Shown: positions 8,775 through 18,273, counted from the first letter of the stretch. The stretch is 55,664 nucleotides of DNA from Moraxellaceae bacterium (GCA_004173455.1 SECL01000027.1:1-55664); one strand, 5' to 3'. Made by a program: numbers and translations. Notes: a model not told the origin generated them from the letters alone.

Positions 8775-9601
8775 GCTTTCATAGCTCTCACCAGAATAAT
8801 GCTGCGTGCATCAGCCTGTAAAATTCTGAATGTCCATGCATTTAAGTTCACAATCTGGCCTTCCAGATCACTCACACGGCCAATTTCCTGTAACAGCAGG
8901 CCGCCAATGGTTTCTACTTCTTCGGTGGAAAAATCTGCGCCCAGTACATCATTAAAATGCTCAATTGGCGTAAGTGCCTGCACCAGCCATGCGCCGGATT
9001 GCTCGTGGTCTGGCACAATATATTCGGCCAGCGGGTCATCCATGTCATGCTCGTCTTCAATTTCACCCACGATTTCTTCTAGCAGGTCTTCTAGCGTCAC
9101 AATCCCGGAGGTAGTGCCATATTCATCCACCACAATCGCAATATGGGTTTGCGTGTGCTTGAGCATACGCAGTACCTGATCGGAGCGCGCAGTTTCCGGC
9201 ACAAACACCGGCTGGCGCATTAGGCTTTTCACATCAATCAGCTGATCAGTCTGACCCAGCACTGGCAGCAAATCTTTGGCCAGCAAAATCCCAATCACTG
9301 TATCTTGTTCGCTAATGGAAAAAACCGGAAAGCGTGAATGTGCCGATTCAATCAAGACTGGCAAAATATCCAGCAGGGCATCATCTTCAAACAGGCTAAC
9401 AATGGCCGGGCGCGGTGTCATTATTTCGCGGATCTGGGTTGCTGGTAGATCCAGTACGCCTTCTAGCATATCAACCGTATCAGGTTCTAAAAACCGCCGT
9501 GAATCATGTACCAGTTTCATCAGTTCATCACGGGTTTCCGGTGCAGTGGATAACCATTTTTTTAAGCCGCGCATTGACCACGACGGGCCTTCTTCAGCCA
9601 T
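8771..9601 (-). CDS. corC: CorC/HlyC family CBS-domain protein (YbeX)
   Basis: A 276-residue soluble protein with a pair of CBS domains (about residues 55-190, including [13 protein letters not shown] and the second repeat [16 protein letters not shown]) and a C-terminal CorC_HlyC transporter-associated domain ([24 protein letters not shown]). The family is linked to Mg/Co homeostasis and, as YbeX, to ribosome-related functions. I start it at ATG 9601 ([10 protein letters not shown]); a longer frame would need a TTG four codons upstream. It overlaps lnt by 4 bp. Confidence 0.93.
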   Translation of the reverse strand: MAEEGPSWSMRGLKKWLSTAPETRDELMKLVHDSRRFLEPDTVDMLEGVLDLPATQIREIMTPRPAIVSLFEDDALLDILPVLIESAHSRFPVFSISEQDTVIGILLAKDLLPVLGQTDQLIDVKSLMRQPVFVPETARSDQVLRMLKHTQTHIAIVVDEYGTTSGIVTLEDLLEEIVGEIEDEHDMDDPLAEYIVPDHEQSGAWLVQALTPIEHFNDVLGADFSTEEVETIGGLLLQEIGRVSDLEGQIVNLNAWTFRILQADARSIILVRAMKA

Positions 9602-9796
9602 GTTAAATCTCAAACCAAAAACAAAAAAGATAGGACTATCATAGCCGAGCCAGCTGCTTCTTGCATTAAAACTTGTTGCCTAAAAAAACCGGCTTTAAAA
9701 CTGTCTTAAGGTTGCCTAATCCTGAGCCTGTCAGTATTTAATGTTAGTCCAGACTTAGTGTTATGATGGATGGTGTGTTTAATCTGTGTTGTTACC

Positions 9797-10078
9797 ATGT
9801 CTGAAAATCCCAAAAACCTTGCTAATCCTGACCTGCCACAACCAGATCAGCTGATTCTTGATACCAGTGGCCTCAATTGCCCTGAACCAGTGATGATGCT
9901 GCATCAAGCCGTGCGCAAAAGCCAGTCAGGACAAGTGATCCAAGTCATTGCCACTGATCCGTCTACTACACGCGATATTCCCAAGTTCTGTCTGCATCTG
10001 GGGCATGAACTGCTTGAACAGCAGCAGCGCAATCTACACGACCAGCCGCAGTATTTATTCTGGGTCAAAAAACGCTAA
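9797..10078 (+). CDS. TusA-family sulfur-carrier protein
   Basis: A 93-residue TusA/SirA-like protein. The signature [19 protein letters not shown] contains the active Cys of the CPxP box, which carries a persulfide in TusA. The C-terminal WVKKR strand matches the family end. In enterobacteria TusA feeds the TusBCD/TusE relay for tRNA 2-thiouridine. No partner gene is nearby, so the exact role stays open. The ATG at 9797 is preferred over an upstream frame extension (9770) whose residues do not look like the family. The spacing from corC is divergent and about 195 bp. Confidence 0.9.
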   Translation: MSENPKNLANPDLPQPDQLILDTSGLNCPEPVMMLHQAVRKSQSGQVIQVIATDPSTTRDIPKFCLHLGHELLEQQQRNLHDQPQYLFWVKKR

Positions 10079-10171
10079 ATCTGGATAAAGCTTGGCTTTA
10101 AGTCTATGCAACAAACCGGCTGTTTTTGCGCAGATCGGCAATTGACCTGATGCGTTGGTTAATTCACTATG

Positions 10172-10191
10172 ATCCGATCACATGTTCGGAT
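10172..10191 (+). promoter_or_regulatory. Dyad operator candidate of the TetR gene
   Basis: ATCCGA (10172-10177), N8, TCGGAT (10186-10191), with a palindromic ACATGT inside, ending 14 bp before the regulator's start codon. Its size and position fit a TetR-family autoregulatory operator. An upstream in-frame ATG (10182) falls inside it, which argues for the later start. Confidence 0.45.
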
Positions 10192-10205
10192 TCAATAGGT
10201 GTTTT

Positions 10206-10847
10206 ATGGTTAGAAAGCCGCAGCAATCACGCTCCAAAATCACTGTTGATGCCATTATTGAAGCCGGTTTTATCTGTATGGTCGAGCGCGGTATGGAAGG
10301 CACCACCACACGGCATATTGCTGAAACTGCGGGAATTAGCGTGGGGTCGCTGTATGAATATTTTAAGAATAAAGAAGCCATCTATGCCGCCATGGGACGC
10401 TATTACACCGATGAAGTGTTAATGATGCTTAAAAGTCTTGCGCCCTCATTGATGGCCGCTGACTTACAGCAGGCATTAGAAATTATTTTTTACGAATTTA
10501 GCAGTTTGCTGCAACGTGATAATCAGCGTTATCTTAAGTGTATGCGTTATGTTGGTGCGATGGAGTACGAGCAATACGTGGACAAGATGGAGCAGGGGTT
10601 GATGGAGCTGATCATGCGCTATGTCATGCATCATCCGCAATATCTGCAACTGCCCAATATTCCCACTATTATTTATGTATGTATCAATAGCGGCATTTTT
10701 CCTATTATTCGCCACCTGATCCTGCCCAATCCCAATATCAGCTTTGATGACATGATCAAGGGGGTTACCCGCATGATTATTAGCTATGTCAATGCCGAAC
10801 TGGCCGAAAGTGCCAAAAACAATGCGCAACAGAAGACGACACCGTAG
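10206..10847 (+). CDS. TetR/AcrR family transcriptional regulator
   Basis: A 213-residue regulator from the ATG at 10206, which has AGGTG about 6 nt upstream. The N-terminal TetR helix-turn-helix is clear: SRSKITVDAIIEAGFICMV, then TTRHIAETAGISVGSLYEYF (turn and recognition helix) and KNKEAIYAAM. The C-terminal ligand domain is not assignable. It is probably autoregulated through the dyad just upstream. Eight bp downstream lies a PhyH-like dioxygenase in the same direction, so the two may form one transcript. Confidence 0.92.
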   Translation: MVRKPQQSRSKITVDAIIEAGFICMVERGMEGTTTRHIAETAGISVGSLYEYFKNKEAIYAAMGRYYTDEVLMMLKSLAPSLMAADLQQALEIIFYEFSSLLQRDNQRYLKCMRYVGAMEYEQYVDKMEQGLMELIMRYVMHHPQYLQLPNIPTIIYVCINSGIFPIIRHLILPNPNISFDDMIKGVTRMIISYVNAELAESAKNNAQQKTTP

Positions 10848-10855
10848 ATCAGGTT

Positions 10856-11554
10856 ATGAATAAAGCCTTGCAGCAGCAACATGATGAATCGCAAAATAAA
10901 TCACAAAAGTGGCAATATTATCAGCGCCATTACCAGCATCATGGCTATGTGGTATTACCGCAGTTACTCGATATTGCCCAAATTAGCCAGCTTGACCAAA
11001 GCATTAAACTGATTTATGCGCAGTGGCTTGCCCGAAATCAGCACAGCCGAGGCTTTGACCAACTGGTGAATATGCATTCCTTAAGCCTGCCACACTATTT
11101 TATGCAGCACCCCAAAATGCGGCTGGCTTTTTTTCAGCAATTGTCCTGTACAGTATTGGTGGATGCCTTAAAAAACCTGTTTGACCCTGATCTATATTTT
11201 CATAATACCCAGCTATTCTTTAATCCGGCTGATCCAGCGCGGCAAAATTACTGGCACCGTGACCTACAATACAGCCCGATACCAGATGCGCAGCAACAGC
11301 AGGCGCATAGCGAATTCACCTCATTGCATGTACGCATTCCCCTACTGCAAGAAACCGGGATTGAACTCATTGCGCATAGTCATCAGCACTGGGATTCAGA
11401 CCTTGAGAGGAACGTCCGCTTTGCGATGAATGGTCAAGAACAACATAATGATTTACCACACAGTCAACTTATTAGTTTAAAGCAAGGTGATGTACTGGTA
11501 TTTAATGCCCAGATGATCCACACGCGCTTTCTAATTTTATTGATACACAAATAG
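10856..11554 (+). CDS. Phytanoyl-CoA dioxygenase (PhyH)-like protein, C-terminus apparently lost
   Basis: A 232-residue Fe(II)/2-oxoglutarate dioxygenase of the PhyH superfamily. The iron ligands are readable: HRD (HxD) in NYWHRDLQYSP near residue 138, and the distal His in FNAQMIHTR near 222. LHVRIPL is a core strand. In relatives the chain continues about 40-50 residues past the distal His (the 2-oxoglutarate Arg strand). Here it ends after RFLILLIHK, an AT-rich tail unlike the rest, and is followed by an AT-rich convergent gene. Truncation by recombination near 11530 is likely; activity is doubtful. It follows the TetR gene by 8 bp. Confidence 0.75.
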   Translation: MNKALQQQHDESQNKSQKWQYYQRHYQHHGYVVLPQLLDIAQISQLDQSIKLIYAQWLARNQHSRGFDQLVNMHSLSLPHYFMQHPKMRLAFFQQLSCTVLVDALKNLFDPDLYFHNTQLFFNPADPARQNYWHRDLQYSPIPDAQQQQAHSEFTSLHVRIPLLQETGIELIAHSHQHWDSDLERNVRFAMNGQEQHNDLPHSQLISLKQGDVLVFNAQMIHTRFLILLIHK

Positions 11555-11558
11555 TTGA

Positions 11559-12134
11559 TTAAAACTGACTCTCGCAAGGTATACCATCACCGTCGCCATC
11601 CATTTTGGTGTTTGGACAGTTTTTAATAAAATAAACTGCTTCTTCATAAGATCGCATTTGACCGCAATGCTCTCTGCCATCACAACTAAATTGTAGGCTT
11701 GATGGCGCAGTAGAGCTGACTTGATTTGGGGCTGATATCAGGTTGGTAGTTTCATCTTGATTTGGTAATTGATAGCGTTGATATTTGCCATAAGCGGTAT
11801 AAACAATACCAATCACAACCAGTAGTCCAATGAATAACGGGAAGATACTCGGCGATTTATTGGCTTGAGATCTATGATTACGATTACTATTTCTTCTGAT
11901 TGAGGCGTTTGATTTTATAGGTGTAACATCTAAGCGTTCAATCGCCACCGCTTTTGGTTTTCCATTTTGATCCGCACTTATGTCATAGCGAATTTTTTCA
12001 CCAAGTTGTGGAGTTACGCCATCTTTTGGAAATGCGCTGATATGAATGAAAATATCTTTGCCGCCATCGTCTGGACGAATAAATCCAAAACCTTTATCGG
12101 TATTCCATTGTTTTAATATGCCTTGCTGGCGCAC
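11559..12134 (-). CDS. Cold-shock domain / transmembrane / excalibur fusion protein
   Basis: A 191-residue protein with three parts. Residues 1-70 form a cold-shock domain with RNP1-like KGFGFI and RNP2-like DIFIHIS. One membrane segment (about 96-116, IFPLFIGLLVVIGIVYTAYG) follows a basic linker. The C-terminal excalibur domain carries the DxDxDG calcium loop in MDGDGDGIPCES plus paired cysteines. The topology puts the nucleic-acid domain in the cytoplasm and the calcium domain in the periplasm. Fusions of this kind occur in Moraxellaceae; the role is unknown. The gene is more AT-rich than its neighbours and converges on the truncated PhyH gene. Confidence 0.85.
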   Translation of the reverse strand: MRQQGILKQWNTDKGFGFIRPDDGGKDIFIHISAFPKDGVTPQLGEKIRYDISADQNGKPKAVAIERLDVTPIKSNASIRRNSNRNHRSQANKSPSIFPLFIGLLVVIGIVYTAYGKYQRYQLPNQDETTNLISAPNQVSSTAPSSLQFSCDGREHCGQMRSYEEAVYFIKNCPNTKMDGDGDGIPCESQF

Positions 12135-12211
12135 GATAATGTCTCCAATTTATTTGAATCAATAAGTTTTAGAAATTTTTAATAAAAATACCTTAAGTTC
12201 AATGAATTTAT

Positions 12212-12243
12212 AAAAAAACCCCATCATTTGACAGGGTTTTTTT
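12212..12243 (-). terminator. Terminator of the ETF-QO gene
   Basis: An AAAAAACCC arm and a GGGTTTTTT arm flank about 12 nt, directly after the minus-strand stop at 12258. T-runs on both strands make it bidirectional. Confidence 0.7.
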
Positions 12244-12257
12244 CATCCTAAAAAGGA

Positions 12258-13928
12258 TTACATGTTCGGGTAATTCGGACCACCACCACCTTCAGGAGTT
12301 ACCCAAGTGATGTTTTGTGACGGGTCTTTAATATCACAGGTTTTGCAGTGGACACAGTTGGCCGCGTTGATCTGGAACCGTGGCTGGTCTTTGTTGGCAC
12401 CGCCATCGTTCACAATCTCATACACGCCAGCTGGGCAATAACGCTGTGCAGGTTCCGCCCATTTTGGCAGGTTTATTTCAACCGGAATGTTCGGATCAGT
12501 CAGTTTCAGGTGTGCTGGCTGATTTTCTTCATGCACGGTATTGGAAATAAACACTGACGACAAACGATCAAAGCTGATTTTGCCATCAGGCTTTGGATAG
12601 GTTGGCTTGTGGTTATTTTCTTGAACCGTTTGCAGCGTCTTATAATCGGGCAGCAGGTCACGCAGGGTAAATGGAATACGGAAAATATTCTGGTCAATAA
12701 AGTTAAAGCCACCGCCGACAAACGTACCAAATTTATGCATGGCCGCGCCAAAGTTACGCGACTTGAATAACTCCTCACGCAACCAGCTATTGTTGAACTT
12801 ATCAGTGTAAGCAGTGACTTCATCACCAGAACGGCCATCCGCCAGTGCTTCAAAGATAGCTTCGGCGCACAGCATTCCGGATTTCATGGCAGTGTGAGAG
12901 CCTTTAATCTTGGCAAAGTTCAAAAAGCCTGCATCATCACCAATCAGGCAGCCGCCCGGAAAGGTGAGTTTAGGCAGGGCATTTAAACCGCCTTTTACTA
13001 CGGCACGCGCGCCGTAGGAAACCCGTTTGCCGCCTTCCAGATATTGCTTGATGACGGGATGATGTTTCCAGCGCTGCATTTCCTCAAACGGATAGGCATG
13101 CGGATTTTTATAGGACAGATCCATGATCATGCCCAAAGTCACCTGATTGTTTTCTGCGTGATATAACCACCAGCCACCACTAGAACCGGTTTCGGTCAAT
13201 GGCCAGCCAGCACCGTGCATGACCAGACCGGGCTTGTGCTTGGCCGGGTCAATGTCCCACAGCTCTTTAATACCAATACCATAGTGCTGCGGATCGGAAT
13301 CCTTGCACAAGTCAAAACGGCTCATCAGGCGCTTGCCCAGATGACCACGGCAGCCTTCAGCAAAAATCGTGTATTTGGCCAGCAGTTCATAGCCCGGTGC
13401 AAAGTTATGGGTTGGCTGACCATCCTTGCCAATGCCCATGTCACCAGTCACGACGCCCCGTACACTGCCATCTTCATGGTACAGCACGTCAGCCGCAGCA
13501 AAGCCCGGAAAAATAGACACTTCCATTTCTTCGGCTTTCTGGCCTAACCAGCGCACTACGTTACCCAGACTGACTACATAGTTGCCGGGGTTGTGCATGG
13601 TTTTGGGAACAAAGAAATGCGGCATTTCGATGCTTTTTTCATCAGACAGCAGGAAAAAAGTCTTATCTTCAGTAACCGGAACATTCAGCGGCGCGCCCTG
13701 TTCTTTCCAGTCCGGGAACAGCTCATTCATTGCACGCGGTTCCAGTACGGCACCGGATAAAATGTGAGCACCCACTTCAGAACCTTTCTCTACCACACAA
13801 ACCGATAGTTCAGGCATGTTTTTTTCAATTGCCAACTGGCGCAGGCGAATGGCAGCAGACAGACCAGCAGGTCCTGCACCAACGATGACCACGTCAAACT
13901 CCATCGCTTCGCGTTCGATGTGTTCCAT
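12258..13928 (-). CDS. Electron-transfer flavoprotein:ubiquinone oxidoreductase
   Basis: Membrane-associated flavoprotein that passes electrons from ETF (acyl-CoA and amino-acid dehydrogenases) to ubiquinone. It has 556 residues from the ATG at 13928, chosen for its GAGGAGT ribosome site; a frame 10 codons longer lacks this. The FAD motif VVIVGAGPAGLSAAIRL is at the N-terminus and GCLIGDDAGFLNFAKIKG is the second FAD contact. The C-terminal 4Fe-4S ligands are RYCPAG and NCVHCKTC. Full length for the ETFDH/FixC-type family. It is monocistronic and ends in its own terminator; no etfAB lies in the window. Confidence 0.95.
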   Translation of the reverse strand: MEHIEREAMEFDVVIVGAGPAGLSAAIRLRQLAIEKNMPELSVCVVEKGSEVGAHILSGAVLEPRAMNELFPDWKEQGAPLNVPVTEDKTFFLLSDEKSIEMPHFFVPKTMHNPGNYVVSLGNVVRWLGQKAEEMEVSIFPGFAAADVLYHEDGSVRGVVTGDMGIGKDGQPTHNFAPGYELLAKYTIFAEGCRGHLGKRLMSRFDLCKDSDPQHYGIGIKELWDIDPAKHKPGLVMHGAGWPLTETGSSGGWWLYHAENNQVTLGMIMDLSYKNPHAYPFEEMQRWKHHPVIKQYLEGGKRVSYGARAVVKGGLNALPKLTFPGGCLIGDDAGFLNFAKIKGSHTAMKSGMLCAEAIFEALADGRSGDEVTAYTDKFNNSWLREELFKSRNFGAAMHKFGTFVGGGFNFIDQNIFRIPFTLRDLLPDYKTLQTVQENNHKPTYPKPDGKISFDRLSSVFISNTVHEENQPAHLKLTDPNIPVEINLPKWAEPAQRYCPAGVYEIVNDGGANKDQPRFQINAANCVHCKTCDIKDPSQNITWVTPEGGGGPNYPNM

Positions 13929-14124
13929 GAAGGACTCCTCACATGATAAGGGTGGCAACCGTTAGATGCTCAATAAAAGCTAAGCATGGTCCGGTGCTGC
14001 CATGAGATAGTGAGACACAAAAAAGGTGTGTCTTAAGCATTATCGTATAGTATAAAGTTATTCACAGGTTTAAGCCAATTGGCAATACGTTGATTATTTG
14101 GTGTCAACTTGGACATATTAGACA

Positions 14125-14772
14125 ATGAATAAAGTAAACCACCCCAAAAAGCCACCGCAACAGCCATCCGCTGACCAGCAGGCCAGTACAGTGGCACCGG
14201 GGGCTAGCCTTAGCAAAATCGCGGCTTTATTTGAGAATGGCGAGAGTCAAGGCAAGCGTCCTATTCCACCGCTCGAGCAATGGAATCCGCAATTTTGTGG
14301 AACTATGAACTTGACAGTCAAAGCCAATGGCGAATGGTGGCATGAAGGCTCAAAGATCACTCGTGAGCGGCTGGTTCGGCTATTTTCTACCGTATTGTGG
14401 CGTGAAAATGACGGTCAGTACTATTTAAAAACCCCGGTTGAAAAGCTGCTGATCAGCGTAGAAGACGCGCCTTTGCTGGTGACGCGCATTGAAAAAGTGT
14501 GTACCGATGGCAAAGAATATTTAACCTGCATTACCCAGACCGATGATGTGATTGTCATTGATGCCGAGCATCCGGTGTTGTTGCGGGAATACGCCGGTGA
14601 AATGCGGCCATACATCAATGTGCGCTGGAATCTGGATGCGCTGATTCACCGCAATGCATTTTATCATTTGCTCAATGAAGGGAAATTTATAGAGCAAAAT
14701 GGCCAGACTGTCGTCAAGTTTAGCAGCGGTGATTTTGAGTTTTGCTTAAATAGCGAGGCGCTGGCAGAATAG
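14125..14772 (+). CDS. DUF1285 domain protein
   Basis: A 215-residue cytosolic protein of the DUF1285 family (function unknown). The recognisable core begins at PPLEQWNPQFCGTMNLTV and continues through GEWWHEGSKITRERLVRLFS and YYLKTPVEKLLISVEDAPLL. The first ~45 residues are a Pro/Gln-rich, probably disordered tail. No operon partner: it is divergent from the ETF-QO gene and about 85 bp ahead of murI, so it may be co-transcribed with murI. Confidence 0.85.
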   Translation: MNKVNHPKKPPQQPSADQQASTVAPGASLSKIAALFENGESQGKRPIPPLEQWNPQFCGTMNLTVKANGEWWHEGSKITRERLVRLFSTVLWRENDGQYYLKTPVEKLLISVEDAPLLVTRIEKVCTDGKEYLTCITQTDDVIVIDAEHPVLLREYAGEMRPYINVRWNLDALIHRNAFYHLLNEGKFIEQNGQTVVKFSSGDFEFCLNSEALAE

Positions 14773-14782
14773 CGCGACTTAA

Positions 14783-14812
14783 TTTAAGTCATCAGTATTT
14801 AAGTCATCATTT
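14783..14812. repeat. Two tandem 15-bp units
   Basis: TTTAAGTCATCA occurs at 14783-14794 and again at 14798-14809, a 15-bp step, in the short gap between the DUF1285 gene and murI. It is most likely a small slippage duplication. Confidence 0.5.
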
Positions 14813-14856
14813 CCACTGGCCGTCGCCAGTCCTGCTCACGTGCAAATGCTGCGCCT

Positions 14857-15780
14857 ATGACCCCTACCTCTAATGATCTTCCTCCTCCTGTAGTTCCTGC
14901 CAGTCCGTTACAATATGGATCAGCACCGATTGGCGTGTTTGATTCCGGCATGGGCGGTTTGTCCATTGTTCAGGAAATTCAAGCGTACCTGCCGCACGAA
15001 GCCATTATTTATCTTGCTGACACCAAGCATGTGCCTTATGGCGAGCGCAGCGATGATGAAATCTGTCAGCTCACCACGCAAGCCGTGCAATGGCTGTATG
15101 CGCAAGGCTGCAAAGCTGTGGTAATCGCCTGTAATACCGCGTCTGCCTTTAGCTTAACGCCCTTGCGCGAACACTATGGCGCAGGCTTTCCGATCATTGG
15201 ACTGGTGCCTGCTGTTAAGCCTGCTGTGTTAAAAACCCATTCAAAAGTAGTGGGCGTGCTGGCCACACCGGGCACATTGCGCGGCAGCCTGCTCAAAGAC
15301 GTGATTGCTGAAGTGGCTGTGCCAGCACAGGTTCAGGTACTCACTGCGGTCAGTCCCGCGTTGGTGCCCTTTGTGGAACAAGGCCAGCAGGATAGCGCTG
15401 CCTGCCAACAAGAGCTAGAACGGATTTTGCGTCCCTTACAACAGGCTGGAGCAGACCATCTGGTGCTGGGCTGTACGCATTATCCATTTTTAAAAAACAG
15501 TATCCGCGCAGTATTTGCTGAGCAGTTTGTGCTGGTGGATTCGGGTCTGGCTGTGGCGCGGCAAACCGGACGAGTACTGGCCGCACAGGGATTAAGCGCG
15601 GTGCAGGGGCTGCATATTGACCCTAAAATTGAAAGTGCAAAGCAACCCACAGTTAAGTTACAATGCTTCGTGACCGGAAATGCGAATAATGCGCAACCGG
15701 TGCTGAATAGTTTAATACAGTCGTTTTCACCTGTTTTGGTGTCGGTACAGCCCGCCCATCTGATCGGCATAGAGCAATAA
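14857..15780 (+). CDS. murI: Glutamate racemase
   Basis: Cytosolic cofactor-independent racemase that makes D-glutamate for peptidoglycan. The family opening GVFDSGMGGLSIV lies at residues 26-38. The two catalytic cysteines are Cys92 in ACNTASA and Cys206 in LGCTHYPF. At 307 residues it is slightly long because of a Pro-rich N-terminal extension of about 22 residues. No strong ribosome site marks the ATG, so a slightly later start is possible. It follows the DUF1285 gene in the same direction. Confidence 0.95.
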   Translation: MTPTSNDLPPPVVPASPLQYGSAPIGVFDSGMGGLSIVQEIQAYLPHEAIIYLADTKHVPYGERSDDEICQLTTQAVQWLYAQGCKAVVIACNTASAFSLTPLREHYGAGFPIIGLVPAVKPAVLKTHSKVVGVLATPGTLRGSLLKDVIAEVAVPAQVQVLTAVSPALVPFVEQGQQDSAACQQELERILRPLQQAGADHLVLGCTHYPFLKNSIRAVFAEQFVLVDSGLAVARQTGRVLAAQGLSAVQGLHIDPKIESAKQPTVKLQCFVTGNANNAQPVLNSLIQSFSPVLVSVQPAHLIGIEQ

Positions 15781-15980
15781 TGCCTATTATTGGCCGCTAG
15801 TTGCGCCGCGTTGCATTGGGCGGTAGACTGCTGGACGATGAGGTGCAAAGCATAAATTGCTTTTAAATACCGCTATTGGGATGAAAGTGACCATTTTTGC
15901 AGTAAAATTACAGTATAATGTGATGGATTTCACATAATGACGCGGTGCGCACAAATGGGTGATTTAGCAAGGATGTCGTT

Positions 15981-16985
15981 ATGATTGACAAACGCTATCA
16001 TGTTTTTATCTGTACCTCGGGTGTAGATATGCAAGCTGAGCGCGTTGTATTGTCACAGGCGCTGGTCAGTCAGGGATTTTTTTCTTGGGGACTGGAACAG
16101 CGTACACCACTTACTACGGCATTTGCCCGTCGCCAGATTGATGACTGTGATTACTTTGTGCTGTTACTGGGAAGCTGCTACGGCGATTTGTCTGCGTCTG
16201 GTGTGAGCTATATGCACCTTGAATACATCTATGCTGTGACCAAGCAAAAACCGATTTTGGTGCTGATGCATGAAGCACCCGACAGTCGCGTGCCAGAATT
16301 GCAGGAAAAAACCAGCGAAGGCAAATCCAAGTTTAATGATTTTCGCCAGCAGCTTCAGCGTGAACGTGATGTGGTGGTGAGCTACCGCAACATGCGTGAT
16401 CTGGAAATGGCCTTGCGCCATGCCATGCCACAAATGATTGACCGTTATCCTTCATCAGGTTGGGTTCGTCCGCAAAACAATCAAAAACTTCAAGAAGAAG
16501 TCGATCAGTTACGCCAGAAAATTGCTCAACTAGAGCTAAAAAATAACGTATTCCGCGAGGAAGCCATTCAAATTCCGCGGGTTCACCCAGACGAGCTGTT
16601 TAGTTTTGACTATCGCGTGCATGCCTATCAGGATGGTAATTTCAAGGAATTACGGCCGCAGCGTAAAATGAAATGGGGTGAAATACTGGCAGTGCTGGGT
16701 CCTGGCTTTAGTCCGGCTGCACCCGAAGAAAATTTTTCACGTGTGATCAATGAATTTTTAAATCAGACTTCACTGGGTGATGTGCATGAAGTGATGCCAC
16801 GCGCGCATGCCACGGCACGTAGTCAGATTAATATTCGGGCTTTGCACACCATTAAGATGCAGCTTAAACACAACAACTGGATTGTGCCTTCTGGACGCGA
16901 CAATCGTCAGCGCCTGCTGTGGGAGTTGACCCCGCAAGCTGAAAAAACCCTGATGACGCTGAACCAAGACAAAAAAGCCATTTAA
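15981..16985 (+). CDS. DUF4062 domain protein with coiled coil
   Basis: A 334-residue protein. Residues 1-125 form a DUF4062 domain (YHVFICTSGVDMQAERVVLS at the start, YFVLLLGSCYGDL, and the acidic/aromatic YMHLEYIYAV), a Rossmann-like TIR-related fold often found at the N-terminus of STAND/NLR-type and defence proteins. A coiled coil (about 167-195, QKLQEEVDQLRQKIAQLELK) follows. The C-terminal half (about 205-330) is not recognised and has a winged-helix-like feel at the end. There is no NTPase domain, so this is a compact form. A lone TATAAT lies at 15914-15919. It is followed by hemH in the same direction. Confidence 0.75.
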   Translation: MIDKRYHVFICTSGVDMQAERVVLSQALVSQGFFSWGLEQRTPLTTAFARRQIDDCDYFVLLLGSCYGDLSASGVSYMHLEYIYAVTKQKPILVLMHEAPDSRVPELQEKTSEGKSKFNDFRQQLQRERDVVVSYRNMRDLEMALRHAMPQMIDRYPSSGWVRPQNNQKLQEEVDQLRQKIAQLELKNNVFREEAIQIPRVHPDELFSFDYRVHAYQDGNFKELRPQRKMKWGEILAVLGPGFSPAAPEENFSRVINEFLNQTSLGDVHEVMPRAHATARSQINIRALHTIKMQLKHNNWIVPSGRDNRQRLLWELTPQAEKTLMTLNQDKKAI

Positions 16986-17115
16986 TCCTTATCTTATGAT
17001 TGAAAATCCATTTTTTCTTCAATTCTTTTACTAAAATTTGCGTTTAAAGTTTTTGTAATTTCGGCTTAGCCTTGCTAAGTTGAGTGAACTTCATTTTTGA
17101 CATTTTACTCTGTCC

Positions 17116-18228
17116 ATGCCTGTGTCTTCTCATGTTGCCAAATCCCAGCCAGATTTATCCCCTGCTGTGCTATCCAGACCACGACTGGCCGTTGTGCTGA
17201 TGAATCTGGGCACGCCGGATGCACCCACGCCGGCTGCTGTTCGCAAGTTTTTAAGGCAGTTTTTGTCGGATCAGCGGGTGATTGAAATTCCCAAATTACT
17301 GTGGGCCATTATCCTTAATCTGTTTGTGCTGCCATTTCGACCTAACCGGGTGGCCAAAGCCTACGCCAGTATTTGGCAGGATGGTGATTCACCCATGCGG
17401 TTGATCCTGCAACAGCAGGTGGATTTACTGGCCATGCGCTTGCAGCAGCGCTATGCCCATGCAGAGATTCAGGTTGTGCCAGCCATGACCTATGGGATGC
17501 CCAGTACCTCAGGCGCGCTAGATCAGATCAAGCAGGCTGGGATTGAACATGTGATTGTGCTGCCGCTTTATCCCCAATATTCAGCCACGTCCACTGGTGC
17601 CGCCATTGATGCGGTCAATCAATGGACGGCTAAACAGCGTGATATGTTATCCATTTGCATCATCAAGGATTATTACCAGCATCCGCTGCTGATCAAGGCA
17701 CTGGCACAAACCGTGCGCGAATACCAGCAGGTGCATGGCCAGCCTGAAAAACTTCTCATGTCTTTTCATGGCATTCCGCAGCCGTATGCCGACAAGGGCG
17801 ATCCCTATCCGACACGTTGCCATATCACAGCCCGATTAGTCGCACAGGCATTGGGGTTAAATGATACACAGTGGGCAATTAGCTTTCAGTCGCGCTTTGG
17901 CAAGCAGGAGTGGGTCAAGCCATATACCAGTGATTTGTTGCAGCAATGGGCAGAGCAGGGTGTTGGGCATATACAGGTCATCAGCCCAGCCTTTTCTGCG
18001 GATTGTCTGGAAACCCTTGAGGAACTCTCGTTAGAAAACCAGCACATTTTTCTGGAAGCGGGTGGACAGTCCTACGGTTATATTCCAGCACTCAATGCCC
18101 ATCCCTTGCATATTGATTTACTGGAAGCGCTTACTGCCCCGTTGATTGATGGATTTTTGCAGGCTGGGGTGGTGGCAGGAGCTACTGAGCCTGCCAGTTT
18201 GAGCGCTCCACCACTTCAAGCTTCTTAA
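17116..18228 (+). CDS. hemH: Ferrochelatase
   Basis: Inserts ferrous iron into protoporphyrin IX, the last step of haem synthesis, at the inner face of the membrane. At 370 residues it is full length, with a ~22-residue N-terminal extension. The catalytic His218 is in [12 protein letters not shown] and the acidic proton channel residues lie in [12 protein letters not shown]. The KQEWVKPYT segment is also typical. A short dyad, CTTAGC-CTT-GCTAAG (17065-17079), precedes it and may be regulatory. The MBL-fold gene follows 45 bp downstream and may share the transcript. Confidence 0.95.
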   Translation: MPVSSHVAKSQPDLSPAVLSRPRLAVVLMNLGTPDAPTPAAVRKFLRQFLSDQRVIEIPKLLWAIILNLFVLPFRPNRVAKAYASIWQDGDSPMRLILQQQVDLLAMRLQQRYAHAEIQVVPAMTYGMPSTSGALDQIKQAGIEHVIVLPLYPQYSATSTGAAIDAVNQWTAKQRDMLSICIIKDYYQHPLLIKALAQTVREYQQVHGQPEKLLMSFHGIPQPYADKGDPYPTRCHITARLVAQALGLNDTQWAISFQSRFGKQEWVKPYTSDLLQQWAEQGVGHIQVISPAFSADCLETLEELSLENQHIFLEAGGQSYGYIPALNAHPLHIDLLEALTAPLIDGFLQAGVVAGATEPASLSAPPLQAS

Positions 18229-18273
18229 ACGTGCTGGTTGTTAAAATTATTGTTTGTAAAGAGAAAAAACGCC

